The notes beneath the pieces are model-generated. The model was not told the DNA's origin. It did no database searches and saw only the letters and a program-made list of their open reading frames with translations. The translations under genes and the position numbers were made by a program. A stretch of DNA of 64,000 nucleotides from Lunularia cruciata (taxonomy: Eukaryota; Streptophyta; Marchantiopsida; Lunulariales; Lunulariaceae), in contig OX419758.1 in assembly GCA_948567375.1 (NCBI GenBank), positions 11,475,001-11,539,000 of the forward strand. Reading direction: 5' to 3'. Position 1 is the first letter of the stretch. Each line of letters opens with the position of its first letter. Below, one piece after another: positions 25,540 to 35,875 of this stretch.

Positions 25540-28269
25540 CAAGAGAAATAAAACCATGAGGAATATTGTTGAGGTAATCCTTCAATACTCAAGAATTGAC
25601 AAATGAACAATGAGAGCTAAGAGTGATCTACTCCAAAGCAAGCACTTGATGTTTTTGCTCTAGAATTGACAATTGGGTTCACACGCACTCATTCAAGAGA
25701 TGTAGAGGAGAGATGAGAAAGAAATTAGGGATCTTCATAGAAATCCTTACAATTGGAGAGAAGAGCATTAGAGAATGGTGCTAGGGGAGATTTAGGTCCT
25801 CCAAGAGTGATGATAAAGGACAATAAATTTGAGAAGACAAAAATAAAGTTAATATAACCATCAAGAATTGTGAAGAAGATGTCAAAGAGTAATAGCTAGA
25901 AATTTCATACTAACAAGGACCTTGCTCATAGATACCTCATTCACTCTATTATGAGCCTATTTTGCCCAAAGCAAACCATGTATTTGACAATCAACCAAGT
26001 AATATTTACACTTAAGGACACTTAGGTCAACAATTCTTAAGAGTAGAACTTGTCAATTAAGTGTACATGCTCTATTTGGGGGCCCCGCTCCATGATCAAA
26101 GAACTCAATGAGGATAAAGAAGCTATCTATCTTGCTTCATTTGCAATTTACTTCTATATGGGGTTCAATTTTTTAAGTGAAGACGAGAGTATGCAATTTG
26201 GCACACATTTCATGTATGAGTAGTATCTCTTGGCCTAACCTGAAGGACACTCCATGATCAAGAACCATCAAGATGCAAATGCAAAGTTTTTGGATCCAAG
26301 AGAGTTTGTGGAGGTGAGGGAAGTGGTAGTGATAGCCACTTGCAAGAAGAAGAACTTACCTTCTACAAGTGAAGCTCTAGAGAAGAAGCTAAAGAGAGCA
26401 AGGACAAATCCTCATGTGGTCAAGATTTCTTTGGATGAAGAGGAAGTTGAAGATGAAGAAACCAAAGAAGGCAAAAAGACAACATAGTAGAAGAAGAGCT
26501 TACTCTACAATGAACCAAGCCAATTTTGGAGGAAGAAGTACATTATCATGCAAATGGAGAGTCAGCTCCTCAAGAAGAGGTTCTACTTGAAGTAGAGAAA
26601 GTTGTTGTCTAAAAACAAGAAGATCTTTGATCCAAAGAACCTACAAGTACAACTCAAGTGGAATCAAGTGATAAAGTTTAGGTTTAAGATCAGGTGGATG
26701 TGGAAGGCAAGGCAAGGGAGACTTCACCTAGAGCTTGCTAAAAGAAGAAGAACAAAGTTTCTTCACTAAAGTAGTTTTGGCACTATTTGTAGTAGATAAA
26801 TCAAAATTCATAGTGAATTTGGTAGAACCCACTCTTAGGTTCCTATGGATGATTCTCCCTCAATATAGAAGAATGGTATGATGAAGAGAATCTACAATAG
26901 ATAAACTTACAAAGGCCAAGATTCATAATTAAGCTGTTGGCTCAAACTCTTAATGAGCATGTATAGGTAGTTCCCAAGTTAGCGAGGATATCCTTGAAGC
27001 TAAGGGAATATAAATTTGAAGCTTCAAGAAACCTTTGATATTGTAGTACTAGAAATTATAGACTACAACAAGAGAATTTAAAGTCTCCTTAGAAAGGCTA
27101 TAGGTGGAGGTAGTTCTTTGCAATAGAGTAGTACAAAGAATCCTTCATTGAATGAAGATTCTTTGCACTTGTACATATCTTCTTAGTCGTATAATCCTTG
27201 GATTAGGAGTCCAAAGAGAACTAAATAGATTTTCTTTGAAGAGAATTAAAAAATTCCCAAGACACATGTTAGTGATTTGATAGTGTACTGATTAGTAGAT
27301 TAAGTTAAGACAAGATAGTAAAAAATTCTAGAGTCTCGATGTAGAGTCCAAATGCAAGGAGTGAAATTTTGATAGATCGTTGCACTTCCTCAGCCATCAG
27401 ATTTCTTAAAGATATTTAAGGCTTTCTATCACTATAAATATTCCTTCAATCCATGTAAGAGAATACAATGAAAGAGCCAAAAGCTCTTTCTCACTTATAT
27501 TGAATTTTGAGTATTTGCAATGAGTCTGAAGTGAGTAGTGGTGAGGAACTTTGTAGTAGGAACACAAGAAGCTGAGTATGTGTGATCACTAGTACTTGAG
27601 GCTAGGATCTAGGATCCTTGGTAGTTTTGAAGGAATGGGGCAAGGGATTGATGAGTCTTAACTCAGCTCACAATTATAGGGCTGTACCATCACCCTAGTA
27701 TCATACACAGAGGAACATTTTATGAAAAGCGCTGTCCAGTTATAGTGTTGAAAGAATCATGGAATCAAAAGGTAATAATTTTCCATCAATGCAAAGGTTC
27801 TTTGAATTTGTGCCTTCTAAGAAGAGTAGAAAACATTTTTTGGAGTTGTAATTTCATAATTGAAGTAGCCTCTTTAGAGTGATTAAATCATCACATTTAG
27901 GAAAGTTGGAACTTAGCTTACATGAAAGTATCTTTGGATTTTCTTTTTGTTGTAGTGTGCCATAGTTGGTGACATTTATCTCTTTTAGGCGTGGTTCTTG
28001 CCCAAGAGGTTAAACAAGAAACAACAAAGAACTACATTAGTGATACTTCTCTTCAAATATATCTATTTCCAAACCATATCTCCATGGGAACAACTTGTTT
28101 CTTACTAATATATTGCAAAGCGTATGACACTAGGTTGTCACAATATTGAGAATACTATCTTGTCTTATCCTATCTACTTGCCTATAAGTTAATTAGGCAT
28201 TTTACACATGCTAATGAAAGTATCTATTCTTCCCCAAAGAAAACTTAAAAAATTGAGTTCTTTGGACTT
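25540..28269 (+). repeat. Degenerate coiled-coil repeat family, copy 2
   Basis: The same block order as 20380-23520: an N-terminal block near 25690-25880, an FYMGFNFLSEDES-type block near 26150-26200, a charged block 26254-26487, and an untranslated tail ending 27932-28060. The methyltransferase-gypsy element was inserted just downstream, after position 28274. Stops and frameshifts are frequent throughout. Confidence 0.5.
26254..26487 (+). pseudogene. Fragment of coiled-coil repeat-family ORF
   Basis: A 77-codon frame, rich in Lys and Glu (for example LDEEEVEDEETKEGKKTT). It lies directly after the broken FYMGFNFLSEDES block and corresponds in position to 21100-21400 of copy 1. The function is unknown; it is too decayed to call a gene. 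Confidence 0.4.
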
Positions 28270-28274
28270 ACTAC
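28270..28274. repeat. Left target-site duplication ACTAC
   Basis: ACTAC directly precedes the TGTCAC start of repeat X1 and recurs at 38128-38132 directly after repeat Y2. If the element is taken to end in GACA, the duplication is 4 bp (CTAC); both readings fit. Four- or five-base duplications are normal for Ty3/gypsy integrases. Confidence 0.75.
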
Positions 28275-28502
28275 TGTCACGCCATTTGTAGTTCCGCATC
28301 TAGATGCTCGGACACTGGAGTTCCAGTGATAGTAGTTAGAGTTATTCTAGCAATTTCTCAGAGACTACTTTCCGACGGTTAGATTTTGTGTTCGGGGTAC
28401 TGACTTCACGGTGGGGCCCACCATCACTTTGCACCGTTTGCACCGTCGAGTGTGCCATCAGCGGGACCGTTAGGGTTTCAGTGCTAGCTCAAGTCCAGGG
28501 GG

Positions 28503-28510
28503 TATAGTTT
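28503..28510 (+). promoter_or_regulatory. TATA-like box of the methyltransferase-gypsy element
   Basis: TATAGTTT lies 28 bases before TCACTTCTCTGATGT (28531-28545). That is the expected distance if the transcript starts at that tract. The same spacing is kept in X2 and, as TATACTTT, in the truncated copy near 60903. Confidence 0.55.
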
Positions 28511-28530
28511 TGAAGTGAGCTCCAAAGAGC

Positions 28531-28545
28531 TCACTTCTCTGATGT
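28531..28545 (+). promoter_or_regulatory. Predicted transcript 5' end and self-primer
   Basis: TCACTTCTCTGATGT is the exact reverse complement of 28659-28673, which begins at the last base of X1. In the Tf1 family of yeast Ty3/gypsy elements, the first bases of the transcript fold back and prime reverse transcription at a site next to the LTR. The geometry here is the same. X2 and the truncated copy each differ at one base of this tract. Confidence 0.6.
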
Positions 28546-28659
28546 TTGAGTGGGTGTGGCTTGACTGTAATCAGTGCACAGTTGTTGGTAATTTATAGAG
28601 TGACAAATCAAGTACTGATTTGAGTTGAGTTGAGTTGAGAGTGGTAAGCAATCTGATTA

Positions 28660-28673
28660 CATCAGAGAAGTGA
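28660..28673 (+). promoter_or_regulatory. Putative self-priming primer-binding site
   Basis: CATCAGAGAAGTGA starts at the first base after X1 and is conserved in the truncated copy (61095-61108). It does not match the usual initiator-Met tRNA site beyond an ATCAGAG core. It does match, in reverse complement, the predicted transcript start at 28531-28545. Location and conservation point to the primer-binding site. Confidence 0.6.
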
Positions 28674-30151
28674 AGTCAGGGGGAAATTGGGTGCAAGAAC
28701 TATGAGTGTTGGTGGTATCTCCAAGCTAGGTGGATCGTTGGTAGCTCGATTCAAGTTTTGTGTTTCCCTAGTGTGTAGAAGATCAATCGATTGATGCAGA
28801 TTTGGCAATTAGGCGGACGGTGTGTGGAAGCGTTGGCCAAATTTCGAGCAAAGAAGAAGCAATTTTTGAGTAGTGTTGTGATTTTGAGCTCAAGAGGTGA
28901 AGGCAAGACCAATTTGCTGCAAGTTGGGCTCAGAAAGTCAAATTGAAGGTGGAGTTGGGAAGCATTTCTCATGAAATTGTGATTTGGAAAAACCCATTTT
29001 GTCAATTTGGCTTGAGTGGAAAGTTAGCGGGGGATTTGGCGGACAACCATCTTTAGGGTTTACGTCAGATTTTACGTCAGATTTTAGCCAAAATTGGAGG
29101 AGTTTTCACTGTTTGGCCAGATTTGGAGGACTTTTGCTAGTTTGGAGGACTTTCACAGATTTGGAGAAGTTTTGCCAATTGTGGAGGAGGTTCAAAGTGG
29201 CAACAAGATTTGCTAGTTTCAAGGACTTTCGCAGATTTGGAGAAGTTTTGCCAATTGTGGAGGAGGTTCGAAGTGGCAACAATAAAGGCCTCATTTGGGC
29301 ATTTAGAGGCTTCGAGGCATAGGGCTGTGGGCTACGAAGGCCTAGAAGGGCCAGCAAGCCAGCTAGTTTAGAGTAGATCTTGGTCATTGGTTGGCAAAAT
29401 CTGCCTTTCCTGCTAGATTGTGCGCAACAGGGTTTGACCCCTAGATCTCTTGTTCCTAGACTGGTGCCCTAGCCAACTGGTGCACCCTCACTTGTTGTCA
29501 TAGTGACTGTGCCACTATTATCTATACACATGTAGCTTTGGCTAAAAGAGGCAGTTTGATCCCATTCTTGGTGATCCTGGTAGCTTAGGACTTAGATACG
29601 AACTGCTCTTATGTCAAATGCCAAATGGTGGCAAAGTCAATCCCGTGTTGTGTTATGAGATGGAGGGTTTTTGTTTAGATTTCTTGTGATTGGATCCACT
29701 CCATTCTTTACTTCCTATTTGTGCACCACGTTTGTGTGAGGTGCCCTAATTTTTGAGCGTTGGTGCTCTGGTGTGCTCTCGGAGGTGAGGCTGGAGTGAT
29801 GACCAGTCAGACTACCTTTGTTTCTCTCCGGTGAGGCAGGAAGTGATGACTTGCAGACCGTGAGAGTGCGTGTTATGATGGCAGGTTACAGGTTGCCCTT
29901 CCCCTAGTGTAGTTATCTCGGTTAGAGTTACATTAGTGGGTGGTGCTTAGTTGGTATTGGCACTTGGTGGTGTTGGCACTTGGTGGGGTACTTGCGGTTG
30001 CGACTTGCGGTAGCAGTTGGTGGTTTGGGTTTGCTATTGTGGTTACTTTGTCACAACGGAGTTCTTTGTAGATTCTCAAAGAGTTAGCCCTGCAGTACGC
30101 AGTGGGTTTACTCGGAGTGGTGCTTGGTATCAGCCTATATCTCAAGTCCCA
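28674..30151 (+). other. Long leader of the methyltransferase-gypsy element
   Basis: About 1.5 kb between the primer site and the first Gag ATG. It contains no conserved protein and is collinear with 61109-62455 in the truncated copy. It includes a 76-bp tandem duplication at 29161-29282 and purine-rich GGAGGA repeats. The copy at 60.7 kb has its own different tandem duplication in the same place. Confidence 0.6.
29161..29282 (+). repeat. 76-bp tandem duplication in the leader
   Basis: The unit starting TTGGAGAAGTTTTGCCAATT at 29161 restarts at 29237. The second unit is partial and differs at single bases (for example TTCAAAGTGG against TTCGAAGTGG). It is a recent local duplication within the untranslated leader. 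Confidence 0.85.
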
Positions 30152-31805
30152 ATGAGGGAGGAGATTGACTCTGAGTTGGAGTTCGACACAAGAGCTGATT
30201 CAATTGAGAGTGCACTTGGTGTGTCCGCACCGTTGTTGTGGGACATGGACAAGATTTATGGGGCCTCCAAAGGCCCTAGGCGTTACTTTGGTACAGTGGG
30301 TACCATTGAGTTGGATGACTTCATCCAAGAGTTTGATAGTTGGTGTGATCTGCAGCAAATGCGGAACCCGACTTTGTTCACACCCTTCATGGCATGGAGG
30401 GGGTTGTTTCAGCATCTGGAGGGTCCGCCGATGGATGACTACCATGAGTTGGTCTCAACACTATGTCTCCATCATTTCAGGCTTGGTGGCTAGGAGTAGA
30501 TCGGCTGTACCCACGAGTTCTAGCTCGAGTAGTGTTGGTGGAGCTAGTGGAGGTGCACTAGCTAGAGATAGTGCTACTACGAGTGGAGGAACCGCTGCAG
30601 GAGGTGGTGTGGTACCGGGGTTTAACCCCATGGTGGAGTTCTTTCTATGTTTGAGGCAGAACTACCAGGGAGTGCGGACTGACAAGCTGAGGAGCTTGCA
30701 GGAGTTCCAGCGGAAGGCTGGAGAGAGCCTACGCAAGGCATACACTCGCATGAGTCGGCTGATCAGTTTCACTCAGGGAGTTACTGAGGCCCAGGCAGTC
30801 CAGTTTTGGTATGGGATACTGAACATGGAGTTGCGACGTAGAGTTTGTCATGCTAGGTTGTTGCAGGCTACTTCGCCCACTTTGGCAGTAGTCTTTGGTT
30901 TGGCTGAGCGTATTGAGCTCAACATGGTGGAGGAGAAAGTGGTGACATCTGGATTTGGTAAGGAGACCTCATCCACGGCTGTGACTTCTTCTAGAGTGCA
31001 GCAGAGTGCACCACGCCCAGTTGGTTTTCAAGGACAGGGTGGACAGCCCAGATCCTATAGAGCAAGTGGAGGGCCTAGTGGAGTTAGACCCTTCCCCTCA
31101 TTTTTGAGTCAACAGCAGCCAGTGAGTGGTGGTGTTGCTTGTTGGACTTGTGGTGGACCTCACCATAGGAGAGAGTGTACTCAGGGCAGCGGACCTGATA
31201 CCTCTGGTGCATCACAGCCAACACAAGGGCAGTGTGAGCATTGCCACAAATTTGGTCACACTAGTGACCGGTGTTTTGACCTACACTTGGAGTTACAGAG
31301 TGGTAGGGCTGCTATGGCAGGTAGTAGAGGAGCTCCAATTCATGGAGGACGAGGTGGTAGAGGTGGTAGGAGAGGATCTACACCTAGTAGGGGTGCAATA
31401 CCTGCCCTTACTTCTGACACAACTATGGCTACTCGGATTGAGCAGTTGGAGCAGAGATTGGCTAGTATGGCTATTGTTCAGAGGAGATCAGATTCAGGTG
31501 CTGAGGCTTCCACCTCATATGCTAGTGATAGAGATGCTTTGGACTTCATGTGCGGAGTAGCACAGGTGGGTGCATCTGCAACAGTGACTAGGAGTGCAGT
31601 ACGTGCTCCAAAGCCTAGAGGAGCATCAGTGGAGTTGGACTCACAAAGAGGAGAGGTTGGGAGACAGGTCAAACTTCCCCAGTCCTTCACGCTATCTGAG
31701 GCATTGCAGACGACATCCATGGTTCCTAAACATCCCAATGCAAGTGTGGTAGGTGTTGATGGAGTATATGATGGACTACCTGCTAGTCAGCCACCTACTA
31801 CTACA
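30152..31805 (+). pseudogene. Gag of the methyltransferase-gypsy element
   Basis: The structural protein forming the particle and binding RNA. The frame opens at ATG 30152 (MREEIDSELEFD) and runs to about 30450. There a 44-bp deletion, visible against the truncated copy, shifts the frame; Gag then continues to a TAG at 31806. It has a capsid-like core (LRSLQEFQRKAGESLRKAY), two zinc knuckles at 31140-31178 (CWTCGGPHHRREC) and 31233-31274 (CEHCHKFGHTSDRC), then a Gly/Arg-rich basic stretch and a short coiled-coil-like segment (IEQLEQRLASM). The knuckles and basic tail would bind nucleic acid. The copy is dead because of the frameshift. Confidence 0.85.
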
Positions 31806-31823
31806 TAGACTGAGTCTAGCAAG

Positions 31824-32792
31824 ATGTTGGGGGTGGCTCAGCTGATTATGCGGCATCCTTTATTTTCAGCCAATGACATGTTTACATTGGGAGTTGACCC
31901 AGCCCCAGTATTCCGGTTGGCTGCAACGTTGTGTGAGAGTAAGGATGGTGCAGTTCCTACTACTAGAGTAGAGGTGGTTGGTAGTGGAGCTGACTTGGTT
32001 GAGGAGCATGGGATCTGTTCAGCGACCAGTGGTTTATGGCAGGCAATAGCGGCTAGACTGGAGGAGTTGCCAGCTAGACCGGCCTTTGAGAGAGCACGGT
32101 TTACACCTGGTGTTGTCCTATTGGATAACCAAAGGGGGATTTTTCATTTGGTGGGACCTTCAAGGAAGGTCTATATACCATAGAGAGTCTTGTTAGACTC
32201 TAGTGCGCAGCCCCTTATGTTGGGGAAGGCTGCAGTTGTCGGTCTGGAGTTACAGAAGACCGATGTGGAGAGGTGTCCATTTCAGATCCAGACATCTCTA
32301 GGTGGTGGTTCGACACAGTACATCACACGTGGAGAGCTTGTTGTCCAGGTTCAGCCTGGTCATCCGACTGATAGCTCGGTGGTGAGAGCTCAGGCTATTG
32401 CGATGATAGCTCAATCATATGATGTGCTAGTTGGGGGATCAATGTTATACCCCATGGGTTTCAACATTGACTATTGGGAGGAGATAGCCTCTAATAGACC
32501 TGGTTGGCAGTCTGGTGAGGGACGGGTATGTCGCCTACCAGTATGCTTTAGTAGTGGCAGTCTTGGCTCACTACAGTCCGGGACCATGGCAACATCAGTT
32601 TTAGCTTTCAGCGATGCAGTTACTTGGCCTGGTGACTTGTTGGAGGTGAACGCCCATGCAGAGGATACTCCAGTACCAGAGGAGATCACTTGGCTTTGGA
32701 GTATGAGTGGGATTGTTCCATCCACCTTGGATGTTCCATTGTGGAGTTCAGAGGAAGCATTGCAGCAACATGCAGATCAGTTGGTGCAGTAG
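31824..32792 (+). pseudogene. Retroviral-type aspartic protease region
   Basis: It lies in the same frame as the end of Gag, broken by TAG stops at about 32181 and 32790. The active-site region reads VLLDSSAQPLMLGKAAVVGL (Asp codon 32197-32199). The usual Asp-Ser/Thr-Gly triad is Asp-Ser-Ser here, which probably kills activity. The second half has YDVLVGGSMLYPMGF, matching the conserved hydrophobic loop. The enzyme would process the polyprotein. The last part (about 32500-32790) is an uncharacterised linker toward the methyltransferase. Confidence 0.75.
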
Positions 32793-32906
32793 GCTTGGAG
32801 TGGAGCCTTCGTACCATCAAGAGATGAGTGTGAGGATGAGCCTCCAGAGGCGATTGCTTTGACACATCTGGATACCACACTCATTGCTTGGCAGTATCCA
32901 GTAGAG

Positions 32907-33900
32907 GGGATATGCCTATTGGAATTGTTTGGTGGGATCAGCACTGGACTAGCTGTGGTGTTACAGGCGGGTATACAAGTATAGAGGTACTTATATGTAG
33001 AGAGAGATGAGACTGCTAGGCAAGTCTCTCTACATCATGTGGCACACTTGGCCTATCAATATCCATAGTTATTATCAATGTCAGCGGTCAGAGGTTACCA
33101 GAAGGCCCTACCAGGAGATATTTCCTTACTAGGGGCGCATGACCTAGAGAGACATGGGCCTATTCACTTGGTGATTTCTGGATGGCCATGTGAGGAACAT
33201 ACACGTGCTGGTAGAGGATTGGGTCTTCAGGATCCTTGTTCTGGTGTGTTTTGCGAGATGTTACGGATATTACAACATCTCCAGGTTCATCAGTCCGTTT
33301 CTCCAGCTTACCTTTTGGAGAACATTCCTTTGATGGGTGATTCTCGCACTAGAGTGGTGGCAAGTACACATCAAGTCCATTCTTGGATGAGACCTGCTAT
33401 ATTTTTAGATGCAGCCAGAGTGGGATCACAGGCTCATCGTCTTTGTCTTTGGTGGACAAACCTCTTACCCAGAGGGGTTCTACAGTGCGCTTATGATGGG
33501 ATTCAACAACTTGACCACATCCTTGTTGATGATATCTTGGATGTTGGGCATCAGTCTCAGACAGTGGTAGTGGCTGATAGGTCACCTATGGCACTGGTGC
33601 ACCTAGTTGGACAGCCTAGAGCCGCATTTCCCACACTCATGAGTTTCCCAAGCTCTCATGCTTTTCAAGAGGGAGGACTTGGACTTGTTTGGGACTCACA
33701 GTTACAGAAGTTGGTGGAGCCCAACGCTAATGAGAGAGAGCGGGTGATGGGTTTTCGCATTGGTATTACCACTGTTCCAATAGTGTTAGAGGCATCTAGG
33801 CGTCAGGTGTTAGGATAGGCTATGGACCTGAATTGTTTGACATGGATTGTGAGCCTTGGCTTGGCAGAGCAGCATAGGATGCGCTTGATAGGCATCACCA
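32907..33900 (+). pseudogene. C5 cytosine DNA methyltransferase domain (DNMT3-like)
   Basis: A cytosine-C5 methyltransferase transfers a methyl group from S-adenosylmethionine to DNA. All core motifs occur in canonical order. Motif I (SAM binding) is LELFGGISTGLAVVL at about 32919-32963. Motif II is YVERDETA. Motif IV, with the catalytic Pro-Cys, is GWPCEEHTRAGRGLG (Cys codon 33189-33191). Motif VI is LLENIPLMG (Glu at 33318). A motif VIII-like AHRLCLWWTN and a motif IX/X-like ERERVMGFRIG follow. The I-to-X order excludes the permuted arrangement of plant DRM enzymes; DNMT3 affinity is my reading of the motifs. TAG stops at about 32982, 33066 and 33816 interrupt it. It lies in frame between protease and reverse transcriptase, so it was part of the polyprotein. 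Confidence 0.85.
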
Positions 33901-33968
33901 CTCGGACACTTGTGAGCCCTGTGCCTATTGAGACAATTCAGGCACATGCTGGGGGTGATGGACCGAGT

Positions 33969-34064
33969 GGACATGGTATTCTTGGGACACATCCAATAGC
34001 TACTAGGGAGAGTGGTCTACTTGGAGTCCATCCAAGTGAGCGTGGGGTACTTGGATTACACCCT
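33969..34064 (+). repeat. Three short protein repeats in the MTase-RT linker
   Basis: The linker between methyltransferase and reverse transcriptase contains three spaced copies of a Gly-x-Leu-Gly-x-His-Pro motif (GILGTHP, GLLGVHP, GVLGLHP), each about 12-13 residues apart. The role is unknown; a flexible linker or protein-binding array is possible. Confidence 0.7.
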
Positions 34065-34235
34065 TGGTCCACATGGGACGCAGCTAGAGGACGTGTGGAG
34101 CTTGCAGCCAGAGTGGAGGGAGTTTTTCACACAGAGGTTGGGACCTCTAGTGGTTGGGAGCATGACACTATTGCTCCTAAGGGCCTAGTGTAGCAGTCAG
34201 TCAGTACGTCTTCCACTCCTACTATAGTTACAGAG

Positions 34236-35113
34236 GATACTTGGGAGCCAGATCTTGGACCCAAGCTTACTAGAGAGGAAAGACGGAGGGATTGGAGGTT
34301 CTTGAGGAGTCACATGAGTTGTTTTGCCTTTAGTTTGAAGGATTTGGGTGCTCTGAAGGGACCTAGTATACGGATTGAGCTGACTAGCAACACACCAGTT
34401 TTTCGACGTCCTTATTGATATAGTGATATGGAGAGGACATTGATTCAGAGCCGGAGTAGTGACCTTTTTGAGGCTGGTTTGGTGGAGATTTCACATGTAG
34501 AGTATGCATCAACGACAGTGATGCCAGCCAAGAAGGATACGCATGGCAACTATACAAAAAGGCGGATGTGTGGAGATTACCGTCCTATCAACCGACAAAC
34601 CAGGGCTGATTGGTATGCCATGCCTACACCAAAGGAGATTTTTGATGCAATTGGGCATGCAAAGGCTTTAGTACTTTGGATCTTCAAGTGGGATATCATC
34701 AGTTGCCGATCAGGGAAGAGGATAAGTCCAAGACAACATTTTGGGCTATTGATCCTCACGGCAAGGATGTGTTATATCAGTGGAGGTTCTTACCATTTGG
34801 GTTAAAGAACGCTCCTGCTGAGTTCCAGAGGGTCATGGATAGGATCCTATCGGGATTGGATTTTGCTCGATGCTATATTGATGACATTTTGGTTTATAGC
34901 ACTATTGTGGAGGAGCATGAGAGACAATTGTTGGAGGTGTTTGAGAGGTTGAGATCTCATGGACTCAAATTACATCTTGGGAAGTGTAGGTTCTTCCACA
35001 AGCAGGTTGAGTATTTGGGTCACACTATCTACCCCGGAGGACTTGGTGTTCAGCAGACCAAGGTAGAGGCTATTGCACGTATTCCTCGGCCTACGGATGT
35101 GAGTAGAGTGTGA
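34236..35113 (+). pseudogene. Ty3/gypsy reverse transcriptase
   Basis: The RNA-directed DNA polymerase of the element. The fingers hold TREERRRDWRFL, then VEYASTTVMPAKKD and MCGDYRPINRQT. A frameshift near 34665 separates these from LDLQVGYHQLPIREEDKSKT, then FLPFGLKNAPAEFQRVMDRI and the catalytic YIDDILVYS (34874-34900), then GHTIYPGG. A TGA at 34416 falls where an Arg is expected, and another TGA follows at 35111. It is contiguous with the RNase H. The catalytic core is intact within its own frame, but the polyprotein is broken. Confidence 0.9.
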
Positions 35114-35125
35114 GCATTCCTTGGG

Positions 35126-35660
35126 TTGGCGAACTTCTATTGCCGCTATGCTAGAGGATTTAGTGCCATTGCCAAGGCCTTGACGAAGCTGACCAAGCTT
35201 ACACATGAATGGTGTTGGAGAGATGAGCAAGAGAGAGCTTTTGTAGAGCTCAAGGAGAGGTTGACATCTGCTCCTATTTTGAGGAGACCGATCAGGGGAC
35301 GACCATTTCAAGTTCACACTGATTGGAGTATGTTGGGGCTTGGAGCGGTGCTCACCCAACATAATGATGAGGAGAAGGAGTTTGTGGTGGCCTATGCTAG
35401 TCGCTCAAACAATTCAGCGGAGGCAAAGTATAGTTCATATGAGGGAGAGTGCTTGGCAGCAGTTTGGGCAATAGCTCATTTCCGATGTTACCTATTTGGT
35501 AACTCCTTCACTCTCATCACTGATCATCAGCCGCTGAAGTAGTTGATGGAGTCCGACAAGCTTTCAGGGAAGCTTGCGTGATGGGCTCTGATTTTACAGG
35601 AGTATGATTTCACGGTTGTTCACAGACCTGGAGTGGTGAACCGTGATGCAGATGGGTGAG
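35126..35660 (+). pseudogene. RNase H domain of the methyltransferase-gypsy element
   Basis: It follows the reverse transcriptase after one TGA. FLGLANFYCRYARGFS is the connection; FQVHTDWSMLGLGAVL, YEGECLAAVWAI and LITDHQPLK supply the catalytic Asp, Glu and Asp. It degrades the RNA template during cDNA synthesis. A TAG directly after LITDHQPLK, where the family has Trp, and a TGA soon after, where Arg is expected, are typical of this copy's decay. Confidence 0.85.
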
Positions 35661-35875
35661 TAGAAACCCATGTCCCACCCAGCAGGATCAGACCGGAGCA
35701 CATTGGCATGGTGAGACAGATGAGGAGATGGTGCCGGGTTGGCATGCATCGATGTATATTTGCAAAGGCTTTGGTGGTATCTCTCTCAGTGCATACATGA
35801 GGAGTTATTGAGGTCACAGATCCAGAGAGTGAAGATATTGGTACAGTTTAGCAAGACATTCATGATGATATCTTA

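Larger units (their letters stand above)
28275..28659 (+). repeat. Terminal repeat X1
   Basis: 385 bp beginning TGTCACGCC and ending GCAATCTGATTA. It matches X2 (37574-38022) closely, except that X1 lacks 64 bp present in X2 (around 28545, between short TTGAG repeats). It also matches the diverged X of the truncated copy at 60694-61094. X1 is not preceded by the 105-bp Y sequence that precedes X2. It contains the predicted promoter and the self-complementary primer tract. Confidence 0.9.

Noticed and set aside
28660-28673. tRNA-type primer-binding site for the methyltransferase element
   Set aside because: Only an ATCAGAG core resembles the initiator-Met site, while a 15-nt perfect self-complement exists at 28531-28545.
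30165-31808. 547-codon open frame taken as the complete native Gag
   Set aside because: Its first about 95 codons are out of frame relative to the conserved N-terminal Gag (30152-30450). The truncated copy shows the true register; the long frame results from the 44-bp deletion.
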